DNA of 12,483 bases from contig JBKJSM010000016.1 of NCBI GenBank assembly GCA_046594445.1, forward strand, positions 1 through 12,483, written 5' to 3'. A program made the translations under genes and the position numbers. Positions within the stretch are counted from its first letter, which is position 1; each line of letters begins with the position of its first letter. The notes beneath the pieces were generated by a model. That model was not told where the DNA came from, did not search any database, and was given only the letters and a program-made list of their open reading frames with translations. Below, one piece after another: positions 6,420 through 12,483 of this stretch. Source of the DNA: Gaiellasilicea sp046594445 (GTDB lineage: Bacteria > Actinomycetota > Thermoleophilia > Gaiellales > Gaiellaceae).

Positions 6420-7538
6420 CTGAACTCGAGCAAACGACAGGCGCCGGCGATCCTCACGTTGCTTGTGGCCACCCTCGTGGCCGCCGCCCTGGCCTCCGTC
6501 AACACGGCTGCAGCCGAGCCACCCTCGGTCGCTGCGAAGCGAGCGCAGGCGCAGGACGTTCTGGGGCAGATCCGCGAGATCGACTCCCAGCTCTCACACG
6601 CGATCGAGGCCTTCAACCGGGCGAACGTGCAACTCGATCGGATCGACAGCGATCTGAGGACGAACGCCCGTCATCTGGTGATCGCGAAGAGGAGCCTGCG
6701 CAATGCGCAGCGTCACCTTTCGCAGCGCCTCGTCTCGCTCTACGTCAACGGGAGCGGCAATTCCACTCTCGAGGTCATGCTCGGTGCCGCGTCGCTGGAC
6801 GATCTCCTCTCCCGGTTGGACGCGGTCGAGCGCGTCTCCGACCAGGACACGCGCGTCCTTGGTGAGGTCACCGGGTTCCGGGCCGAGGTGAAGCTGCGCA
6901 AGGCGAAGCTCGTGGGCGCGCGCACGGCACAGGCGCGGGTCGTCGCGGAACGGACGCAGCAGCGGCGCTCGATCGAGGGTCAGCTGGCCGAACGGCAGCA
7001 GCTGCTCGGCTCGATCAGGGATCAGCTCGCGAGCCTGGAGGCTGCCGAGCGGAGGAGGCAAGAGCGGCTGGCCGCACAAGCGCAGGCGCGTGTCGCCGCC
7101 ACCTCGGTGCAGCAGCCGGTCGAGGCAGGTGAAACCGCGGCCTTCGAGCCGTCCGCGGTGGAAGCGATGATCGCCGCGCCCCCGGCCCGTTACGGCGGCG
7201 TCGTCGGGATCGCGATGCAGTACCTCGGCGTACCGTACGTCTGGGGTGGCGCGAGCCCTTCCGGCTTCGACTGCTCGGGCTTCCTGATGTACGTCTACGC
7301 AAAGGTCGGCGTCTCGCTGCCTCACAACGCCGCGATGCAGTACCAGCTCGGCGCAGCCGTCTCGAAGGATCAACTCGAGCCGGGGGACCTCGTGTTCTTC
7401 GACGGCCTCGGTCACAACGGTATGTACATCGGCGGCGGCCAGTTCATCCACGCGCCGCACAGTGGCGACGTCGTCAAGATCTCCAGCCTCTCCGACTCCT
7501 GGTACACGCGTACCTGGGTCGGGGGCAAGCGCCTGTAG
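6420..7538 (+). CDS. Secreted coiled-coil NlpC/P60 peptidoglycan endopeptidase (CTG start)
   Basis: From CTG 6420 the product is 372 residues. It has a complete signal peptide (NSSKRQAPAI charged end, a Leu/Val/Ala core, cleavage near TAAAEPP) and a coiled coil of about 220 residues. This contains LYVNGSGNSTLEVMLGAAS, the PcsB/CwlO-type signature, followed by a linker. The C-terminal NlpC/P60 domain has C285 in FDCSGF, H332 in GHNGMYIG and H344 in FIHAP. Such enzymes cut the D-Glu to diamino-acid bond of the peptide stem. RipA/RipC and PcsB relatives do so during cell separation, the latter under FtsEX control. Starting at TTG 6459 would remove the charged n-region and leave no Shine-Dalgarno. 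The gene converges on the M23 gene with 7 nt between the stops. Confidence 0.93.
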   Translation: MNSSKRQAPAILTLLVATLVAAALASVNTAAAEPPSVAAKRAQAQDVLGQIREIDSQLSHAIEAFNRANVQLDRIDSDLRTNARHLVIAKRSLRNAQRHLSQRLVSLYVNGSGNSTLEVMLGAASLDDLLSRLDAVERVSDQDTRVLGEVTGFRAEVKLRKAKLVGARTAQARVVAERTQQRRSIEGQLAERQQLLGSIRDQLASLEAAERRRQERLAAQAQARVAATSVQQPVEAGETAAFEPSAVEAMIAAPPARYGGVVGIAMQYLGVPYVWGGASPSGFDCSGFLMYVYAKVGVSLPHNAAMQYQLGAAVSKDQLEPGDLVFFDGLGHNGMYIGGGQFIHAPHSGDVVKISSLSDSWYTRTWVGGKRL

Positions 7539-7545
7539 CGCAGGT

Positions 7546-8727
7546 CTAGAGATACCCCATCGGGTCGACTGCGCTTCCACCGACGCGTACCTCGAAGTGG
7601 ACGTGGTCGCCGAAGCAGGTACCGGTGCAGCCAACGGCTGCGATCGTCTGTCCCTGGCCGACCGATTGTCCCACCGACACCGCGATGCTCGAGTTGTGCG
7701 CATACGCGGTTGCGATCCCGCCGGGATGCTGGATCACGACGAGCAGCCCATAGCCGCTCATCGCGCCGGCGTACACGACCCGGCCTGAGGCCGACGCTGC
7801 GATCGGTGTTCCCGCGGGCGCCGCGATGTCGATCCCGGAGTGCAGTCGTCCCCAGCGCTGACCGTAAGGCGAGACGAGCGTTCCACGGACCGGCCAGATG
7901 AATCCTGATGACGGCATCGCTGTCGGGGCCGGCGCTTCGGAGGTCGGCGGCTCGGGCGGCGAAGCGGAGATCACAGAGGCCACGCGTACGCTGCCGGCCG
8001 CCAACGCATCGGCTTGCGCCTCCCACTGGCGCCGGTCGACCTGGACGGACGCGAGCGACCGCCGGCGCGCGGCGCGGAGGCTTCCGAGGGAGTCGCGGCG
8101 GGCGACGAGGCTCGTCAGCGCGGAGCGACGCTCGTTTGCCCGAAGCTCGATTCGTTCCGTCACGGCAGCTTGTTCCTGGCGGAGCGTCGCAGTGCGCGCT
8201 CGCTCTCGCGTGACTCGCTGACGCAACCGCTTGATCCGGCCGACGAGGTCGTCGTCGCTCTCGAGCACGCGCGAGCGCGCCTCGAGCAGGTCGATCACCT
8301 CGTCGAGCGACTCGGCGCCGAGCGCGATCGCAACGATGTCGGGCTCCGCGGACGTGTAGATGTCGACGAGACGCTTGCTGAGATGTTGTTGTGCAACCCG
8401 AGACTCGCCGCGCGCACGGGCGAGCGTCCGGGTCTTCTCATCGAGCTCCCGCTCGAGCACGCCCAGGCGCGCCCGGGCCTCTCGCTGCTGTTCCTCCAGC
8501 AGCGAGAGCTCGCCCTGGAGCCCGTCGATCTTGGTCTCGACAGCGTCGATCTGCTCGCTCTGAGTTGCAATGTCGCCTGCGAGAGCCTGCTCGCTCGCGC
8601 GCGCCTCGGCCACGCGAGCCCGTGCGCCCGAAAGCGAGTCGTGGCTGTCGGCTCGCGCGATCCCGACCATGAAAATGGATGCGAGAGCGACTGAAGCCGC
8701 GAGCCGACAGCTGAACGTCAGCGCCAT
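7546..8727 (-). CDS. Secreted coiled-coil M23 (LytM) metallopeptidase
   Basis: This 393-residue protein has a signal peptide (ASVALASIFMVGIARA), then a coiled coil with the PcsB-like segment IYTSAEPDIVAIALGAESLDEV. A Pro-rich linker follows, then a C-terminal M23 domain. Zinc ligands H296 and D300 (HSGID) and H377 of HVH, with H375 as the probable catalytic His, are all present, so the enzyme should be active, unlike the degenerate activator EnvC. The architecture resembles EnvC- and PcsB-type division hydrolases. A C-x3-C pair in GCTGTCFGDH lies near the active site. ATG 8727 begins 4 nt after the stop of the DUF305 gene, with no strong Shine-Dalgarno, so translation is probably coupled. It is the last gene of the NlpC/P60-DUF305-M23 operon. 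Confidence 0.93.
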   Translation of the reverse strand: MALTFSCRLAASVALASIFMVGIARADSHDSLSGARARVAEARASEQALAGDIATQSEQIDAVETKIDGLQGELSLLEEQQREARARLGVLERELDEKTRTLARARGESRVAQQHLSKRLVDIYTSAEPDIVAIALGAESLDEVIDLLEARSRVLESDDDLVGRIKRLRQRVTRERARTATLRQEQAAVTERIELRANERRSALTSLVARRDSLGSLRAARRRSLASVQVDRRQWEAQADALAAGSVRVASVISASPPEPPTSEAPAPTAMPSSGFIWPVRGTLVSPYGQRWGRLHSGIDIAAPAGTPIAASASGRVVYAGAMSGYGLLVVIQHPGGIATAYAHNSSIAVSVGQSVGQGQTIAAVGCTGTCFGDHVHFEVRVGGSAVDPMGYL

Positions 8728-8731
8728 CCGG

Positions 8732-9319
8732 CTAGCCGTGGTTCATTCCGCCGGCGTGGGGACGCATGACCTCGATCTCGCGCTCCTGAGCGCTGATGAT
8801 CCCCTTGGCGAGCTCCTTTAGCTCGTCGTGCTCGGCATCGTCCGTGGCGAGCTTGGCCATCTCGATCGCGCCCTGGTGGTGCGTGACCATCATCTGGGCG
8901 AAGTCGGTGTTGACGTCGGTGGAGTCCCGCAGCGCGTCGGCGTCGTGCTGCATGCCCATGTCCGACTCGCTCAGGCCGAGCGCGGCGGCTCCATCGGGAG
9001 AAATCGCGGTCGAGCCGAACCAGTCGCCGCGCCATGCCTTCATCTGGTCGATCTCGTCTTGCTGGTTGGCGAGGATGTCGTCCGCGACCTTGACGAGATC
9101 CGGCTGGTCGAGGCCCGCTTCCTTCGCGGCTTGGGCCATCTCGATCGCCGACTCGTGATGCGGGACCATCGCGTCGATGAACGCCCTGTCGAAGGCGGCG
9201 CCCTTCGACGTGCCCTCTGTTCCCGAGTCGCCGTCGTCTCCACCGCACGCCGCAAGGACCATGACGATCACGCCCACGGTGACGGCGGCGATGGTACGGC
9301 TTCCGACCTTCATTTTCAT
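8732..9319 (-). CDS. DUF305 lipoprotein with two four-helix-type repeats
   Basis: The 195-residue product has a lipoprotein signal with lipobox LAAC (C25), then an acidic Gly/Asp linker and a DUF305 domain made of two repeats. Each repeat begins with an His-His motif: MVPHHESAIEMA (H54, H55) and MVTHHQGAIEMA (H147, H148). A short Met/His-containing tail (MRPHAGGMNHG) ends the protein. DUF305 proteins are ferritin-like, and the cyanobacterial member CopM binds copper in the periplasm, so an extracytoplasmic metal-binding role is inferred. ATG 9319 overlaps the upstream stop as ATGA and has GAGGAGGG a few bases upstream. A second Met at codon 3 is possible. Its place between two cell-wall peptidases is unusual. 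Confidence 0.9.
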   Translation of the reverse strand: MKMKVGSRTIAAVTVGVIVMVLAACGGDDGDSGTEGTSKGAAFDRAFIDAMVPHHESAIEMAQAAKEAGLDQPDLVKVADDILANQQDEIDQMKAWRGDWFGSTAISPDGAAALGLSESDMGMQHDADALRDSTDVNTDFAQMMVTHHQGAIEMAKLATDDAEHDELKELAKGIISAQEREIEVMRPHAGGMNHG

Positions 9320-10506
9320 AACACCCTCCTCGCCCCGACCCAGTTCGCAACCCGGTAGGGGTCACTCAGGCTCGAGATCTTGACGACATCGCCCGTGCGC
9401 GGCGAATGGATGAAGTTCCCGCCGCCGATGTACATGCCCATGTGCCCGAGCCCGCGGAAGAAGACGAGGTCGCCCGCCTGCAGCTCGCTCTTCGTCACGG
9501 CCTGGCCGAGGCCGTATTGGGCGGCCGCGTAGTGGGGTAGCGAGACGCCGATCTGCGCAAACACGTACATCGTGAACCCCGAGCAGTCGAAGCCGGTCGA
9601 AGGGGAGGCGCCGCCCCACTTGTAGGGAACGCCGAGATACCGCATCGCGATCGCGACGACCTGAGCGCCGCGGCCGGCGTCGGCGGGCGGAGCCGGAGCA
9701 GGCGTGGGCTCGGGCGGGGCCGGCACATCGACCGACGGATCAGCGCTTGCGCGGGGCTGTGTTTCGAGAGCCTCGTCCGTCCGGCTTTCCTGCGCTCTTG
9801 CCAGTGCGCGCTGTCGCGCGAGCTCGGCTTCTGCGCGACGCCGTAGCTCTACCTGGCGGGACCGGTCCTCCGCTTCGAGCCGGTTCACCTCGGCCTGCAC
9901 TGAGCTCAGCAGCTGCCGTCGCTCGCCCAGCTTCGCCGCGATGGCGTTGCGCTCGGATTCGAGCTGGCGAACGAGGCCCGATTGCGCCGCCCGCGAAGTG
10001 TCCAGCTGCCCTTCGCGCTTCTTCGTGCGTAACGCGAGCCCCTTCAAGTCTCCGGCGATCCGCGTGTCCTGTTCGAGGATTCGCTGGGCGACCTCGAGCT
10101 GGTCGAGCAAGTCCCTGAGGCTCTGAGAGCCCAGCATGACTTCCAGCGTCGACGGTCCCGAACCGTTCACGTAGAGCTGGACAAGCCGCTCACTCGCGCG
10201 TCCGCGCGCGGTTCCAAGCTGCGTCCGTGCTCTCTTCAAGTCTGCTCGCGTTTCTCGGAGGCGTTCGTTGAGGTGCCCGAGCTCGTAGTTCGCGCCGTTG
10301 AAGCGCTCAGCCGCCGCGCCGACATCGGCATCGAGCTCCTGTACCTGGGCGAGGATCAGCTCTGCCTGCCGTCGCTTGTCCTGGATCGACGGTTCAGCGT
10401 TCGCCGCTGAGCCGCCAAACAGCACGGCTGTACCCGCAGCGAGAGCTGCGAGCGAAACGCCAACTTTGTGTTCCCAAGGTGCAGTCCTCTTTAGGCTGAA
10501 ACGCAA
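9316..10506 (-). CDS. Secreted coiled-coil NlpC/P60 peptidoglycan endopeptidase, second copy
   Basis: This 396-residue paralogue of the 6420-7538 gene has a signal peptide (VGVSLAALAAGTAVLFGGSAANA) and a coiled coil with LYVNGSGPSTLEVMLGSQS near residue 111. A long Pro/Ala linker leads to an NlpC/P60 domain with C308 (FDCSGF), H355 (GHMGMYIG) and H367 (FIHSP). The two NlpC domains are nearly the same in wording and both end in a WVG-containing tail. TTG 10506 is chosen because minus-strand GAGGAGGG lies 6 nt upstream and a charged n-region follows. The TGA overlaps the ATG of the DUF305 gene, so the two are translationally coupled. It is the first gene of the three-gene wall operon, unless the small membrane protein upstream is co-transcribed. 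Confidence 0.94.
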   Translation of the reverse strand: MRFSLKRTAPWEHKVGVSLAALAAGTAVLFGGSAANAEPSIQDKRRQAELILAQVQELDADVGAAAERFNGANYELGHLNERLRETRADLKRARTQLGTARGRASERLVQLYVNGSGPSTLEVMLGSQSLRDLLDQLEVAQRILEQDTRIAGDLKGLALRTKKREGQLDTSRAAQSGLVRQLESERNAIAAKLGERRQLLSSVQAEVNRLEAEDRSRQVELRRRAEAELARQRALARAQESRTDEALETQPRASADPSVDVPAPPEPTPAPAPPADAGRGAQVVAIAMRYLGVPYKWGGASPSTGFDCSGFTMYVFAQIGVSLPHYAAAQYGLGQAVTKSELQAGDLVFFRGLGHMGMYIGGGNFIHSPRTGDVVKISSLSDPYRVANWVGARRVL

Positions 10507-10512
10507 GCTCGT

Positions 10513-10520
10513 CCCTCCTC
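10513..10520 (-). promoter_or_regulatory. Ribosome binding site of the second NlpC/P60 gene
   Basis: Minus-strand GAGGAGGG lies 6 nt before TTG 10506. It is strong enough to fix the TTG as the start. Confidence 0.8.
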
Positions 10521-10540
10521 ATCGACAACAAACGAACAGC

Positions 10541-10556
10541 AGCGCCTGACGGCGCT
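10541..10556 (-). promoter_or_regulatory. Inverted repeat between the membrane protein and NlpC/P60 genes
   Basis: On the minus strand AGCGCC-GTCA-GGCGCT forms a perfect 6-bp stem, followed by a T-rich stretch without a true T-run. It lies 7 nt after the stop of the small membrane gene and 20 nt before the NlpC/P60 Shine-Dalgarno. It could be a weak terminator or attenuator, or an operator. I saw no clear promoter in the 56-nt gap. Confidence 0.4.
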
Positions 10557-10562
10557 CGCACG

Positions 10563-10877
10563 TCAGAGCCGAAGAGGTGGAGCGAAGCGGACTGTCGGCG
10601 TCTTGCTCGCCGGGAGGCGGCTGAGCCTCCACCGAGGGGGCGCTCGACCGAGGATTGGCAGTTGGTGGATCGATGCACGCCATCTGCGGCCGAGCACGAC
10701 CACGAGGCGAAGGCTCACGGCGGCAACGATCGCGCACGAGAAGAGCAGCCCTTCGACGCCGTGCTCGACGGTGTGGAAGACCACGAAGGCGAGCATGACC
10801 CCGAGCAGCAGCAGGAGCAGCGGGCCTAGCAGGGGGTGCCGCAGGCCCGCTTCGATTGACTGGCGCAGCCGAATCAC
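10563..10877 (-). CDS. Small two-helix membrane protein of unknown function
   Basis: I do not recognise this 104-residue product. It has a basic N-terminus and a very Leu-rich segment (LLGPLLLLLLGVMLAFVVF, about residues 16-34). A short HTVEHG motif precedes a second hydrophobic segment to about residue 62, and an Arg-rich tail follows. The loop has the spacing H-x3-H, which could bind a metal, but this is speculation. GTG 10877 has no Shine-Dalgarno, and a TAnnnT box lies 8 nt upstream, so a leaderless transcript is possible. It lies between the HMA protein gene and the wall operon on the same strand. The membrane segments and the position between same-strand genes support a real gene, with moderate confidence. 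Confidence 0.6.
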   Translation of the reverse strand: MIRLRQSIEAGLRHPLLGPLLLLLLGVMLAFVVFHTVEHGVEGLLFSCAIVAAVSLRLVVVLGRRWRASIHQLPILGRAPPRWRLSRLPASKTPTVRFAPPLRL

Positions 10878-10885
10878 AGGGGAGA

Positions 10886-10891
10886 ATGGTA
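10886..10891 (-). promoter_or_regulatory. Possible -10 box for a leaderless transcript
   Basis: Minus-strand TACCAT fits the TAnnnT pattern, and 8 nt separate it from GTG 10877. No convincing -35 element was seen. Confidence 0.3.
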
Positions 10892-10950
10892 GATGAGACG
10901 GTGGCCGGCGGTGCGCCTGGTTGGTCTGCGCCCGCAGACCCGACCTCTCG

Positions 10951-11193
10951 TCAGCCGACGGAGCGCCACGAGCCGGCTCGCACGCTGTAAGCGTGGCCTG
11001 CTTCGCCGGAGGCTGCCTCCAACGCGGCGTTGACGTCGCCTCGCGACGACGGGCCAGAGAGTACGACCGTCGCGGTGTCGGAGCCCTCGTTGATGTCGAT
11101 GCTCTCGACCGTCCCTACCGGGCTCAGCGCCGCGCCGATCAGCTTGCCGCACGACTCGCAGCCGGCCTGCTCGACCTCGAAGGAGACCTTCAT
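10951..11193 (-). CDS. HMA-type heavy-metal-associated small protein
   Basis: This 80-residue protein matches the size and pattern of CopZ/Atx1-like metal carriers: beta strand MKVSFEVE, then GCESCGKLI with C12 and C15 as the C-x2-C metal site, then a beta-alpha-beta pattern. The usual GMTCxxC Met is replaced (AGCESC), so the metal preference is uncertain. The C-terminus (RAGSWRSVG) is short and polar. ATG 11193 overlaps the acyl-CoA synthetase stop as ATGA, with no strong Shine-Dalgarno, so translation is probably coupled to that enzyme. No copper-exporting ATPase is in the window. A 73-nt gap separates it from the membrane protein gene downstream. Confidence 0.82.
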   Translation of the reverse strand: MKVSFEVEQAGCESCGKLIGAALSPVGTVESIDINEGSDTATVVLSGPSSRGDVNAALEAASGEAGHAYSVRAGSWRSVG

Positions 11194-12483
11194 GCGCCTG
11201 CGGCCTCGTTCAACGTTGCTCCCGCGAACAGCTCCTCGAGCTCGTCAGCAAAGTGCTCTGAGACGACGCGCCGCTTCAGCTTCAGGGTCGGCGTCAGCTC
11301 GCTGTCGTCCATCGTGAAGTCGCGCGGGAGGATCCGAAAACGCTTGATCTGCTCGTAGCGCGAGCGGTCGGCGTTGACGTCGTCGACGACGCCCTTGATC
11401 AGCTCGCGCACGTCGTCGCTCTCAGCAAGGGATGCGATCGACTCGGGCAGGCCGCGCTCTGCGGCCCATTTCGGCAGCTCGTCGGGGTCGAGGGTGATCA
11501 GGGCGGCGATATACGGCTGGCGGTCGCCCACGACCATCGCCTGGGAGATGTACTTCGAGTTCTTCAGGTCGTTCTCGAGGTTCTGCGGCGCCACGTTCTT
11601 GCCGCCGGCGGTGACGATGATGTCTTTCTTGCGGTCGGTGATCTTGATGAACCCGTCGCCGTCGATCTCCGCGATGTCGCCGGTCAGGAGCCAGCCGTCC
11701 GGGAGCAGCACCGCGGCCGTCGCCTCCGGGTCTTTGTAGTAGCCCTGGAAGATCGTCTCGCTGCGGATCAGGAGCTCGCCGTCGTCGGCCAGCTTGACCT
11801 CCGTGCCTGGGAGCGGCCGACCGACGGTGCCGAAGCGGAAAGCCTCGTGCGTGTTCGTCGAGGCGGCGGTGGTGCACTCGGTCAGCCCGTAGCCCTCGAC
11901 GAGGAGGATGTCGATCGCGTGGAAGAACTCGGCGATCTCCAGCGAGAGAGGCGCGCCCCCGGAGATCGCGAGCCGCAGCCGGCCACCGAGCTTCGCCTTC
12001 ACCTTCTTGTAGACGAGCACGTCCGCCAGTCTGAATTGCGCAGCGAGCCCGCGCGGGACGGGCTCGCCCGCGCGACGGAGCTCGCTGACCTGCCGCCCGA
12101 CGCCGAGCGCCCAGTCGATCAGCTTCCGCTGCGGTCCGGTGGCTTCGTCGAACCTGGCGACGACCGCGGTGTGGATCTTCTCGTACACCCGCGGGACGCT
12201 CGGGAAGACCGTCGGCCTGACCGCCGGCAGCGCGGCGGCCACCTGGAGCGGGTCGGGGAGGAACGCGATTCCGTAGCCGACGTAGGCGCCCGAAAGATGC
12301 ATCAAGCGGCCGAAGTTGTGCGCCAGCGGCAGGTAGAGCAGCATCGTGTCGTCGGGGCCGGTGAACCGCGGCAGGTCGTCGACGACCGCGACCATCGCGT
12401 AGTAGTTCAGGTGCGAGATCATGCAGCCCTTCGGCGGCCCGGTCGTGCCGGAGGTGTAGATGTAGGTGAAGAGGTCGCCCTCC
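11190..12483 (-). CDS. Long-chain fatty-acid-CoA ligase, FadD15/ACSL-like (partial at right edge)
   Basis: This member of the ANL adenylating superfamily activates a fatty acid with ATP and then passes it to CoA, on the cytoplasmic side of the membrane. The frame is open to the window edge and includes the P-loop YTSGTTGPPKG, so the ATG at 12422 is internal and the N-terminal part is missing. Further motifs are VEGYGLTE, GWLLTGDIAEIDGDG, TDRKKDIIVTAGGKN (hinge region) and LTPTLKLKRR, which holds the usual C-terminal catalytic Lys. The wording fits the long-chain class; chain length cannot be told. The stop overlaps the HMA gene start by ATGA. Confidence 0.95.
   Translation of the reverse strand, partial: EGDLFTYIYTSGTTGPPKGCMISHLNYYAMVAVVDDLPRFTGPDDTMLLYLPLAHNFGRLMHLSGAYVGYGIAFLPDPLQVAAALPAVRPTVFPSVPRVYEKIHTAVVARFDEATGPQRKLIDWALGVGRQVSELRRAGEPVPRGLAAQFRLADVLVYKKVKAKLGGRLRLAISGGAPLSLEIAEFFHAIDILLVEGYGLTECTTAASTNTHEAFRFGTVGRPLPGTEVKLADDGELLIRSETIFQGYYKDPEATAAVLLPDGWLLTGDIAEIDGDGFIKITDRKKDIIVTAGGKNVAPQNLENDLKNSKYISQAMVVGDRQPYIAALITLDPDELPKWAAERGLPESIASLAESDDVRELIKGVVDDVNADRSRYEQIKRFRILPRDFTMDDSELTPTLKLKRRVVSEHFADELEELFAGATLNEAAGA

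Noticed and set aside
6459..6461. TTG 6459 as start of the first NlpC/P60 gene
   Set aside because: No Shine-Dalgarno, and it would cut off the positively charged n-region of the signal peptide.
6594..7703. A 369-codon minus-strand frame opposite the first NlpC/P60 gene
   Set aside because: It runs across the 3' ends of two convergent, well-supported genes and has no recognisable motif.
8014..8694. A 226-codon plus-strand frame opposite the M23 gene
   Set aside because: It is the antisense of the coiled-coil region, with Arg/Leu/Glu-rich composition and no signal peptide or domain.

Overview
The window appears to join DNA from two unrelated bacteria. Bases 1 to about 1228 carry the end of lepB, a complete rnc and the first 77 or so codons of era. 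This signal peptidase I / RNase III / Era GTPase order is typical of Alphaproteobacteria, and the protein wording (for example the start of Era) resembles Sphingomonadales. At about 1226-1233 era stops matching its family in mid-domain, and the next bases encode truA from inside its catalytic motif. From there to the right edge the DNA reads like a high-GC actinobacterium, possibly Thermoleophilia-like. That assignment is from memory of family wording, not from a search. Two truncated housekeeping genes meeting at one point fit an assembly chimera better than gene transfer.

Right of the junction, truA (5' truncated), a HAD phosphatase and ligA form a tight plus-strand operon (4-nt gap, then 14-nt overlap). 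The ligA stop directly abuts the stop codon of a convergent NarL/LuxR-type response regulator. That regulator lies just downstream of, and probably in one transcript with, a secreted coiled-coil protein ending in a 3D domain.

Bases 5176-10506 are the most distinctive part: four exported proteins that share a PcsB/CwlO-like N-terminal coiled coil but carry different C-terminal domains. These are a 3D domain, an NlpC/P60 peptidase, an M23 (LytM) peptidase and a second NlpC/P60 peptidase. The second NlpC/P60 gene, a DUF305 lipoprotein gene and the M23 gene form one minus-strand, translationally coupled operon. It converges on the first NlpC/P60 gene with only 7 nt between the stops. The divergent region 6271-6419 holds a good sigma-70-like promoter, a terminator-like hairpin, an inverted repeat and a 5' leader with a hairpin. 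The NlpC/P60 gene downstream of it very probably starts with CTG.

The right end has a small two-helix membrane protein, then (reading leftward) a long-chain acyl-CoA synthetase that runs off the window and is coupled by ATGA to a small HMA-type metal-binding protein. DUF305 and HMA proteins both have known links to copper, so a metal theme is possible but unproven. Taken together, the right-hand segment looks like a cell-wall remodelling locus next to DNA maintenance genes. There is no gene-free stretch longer than 150 bases, and I see no RNA genes, CRISPR arrays or mobile elements.
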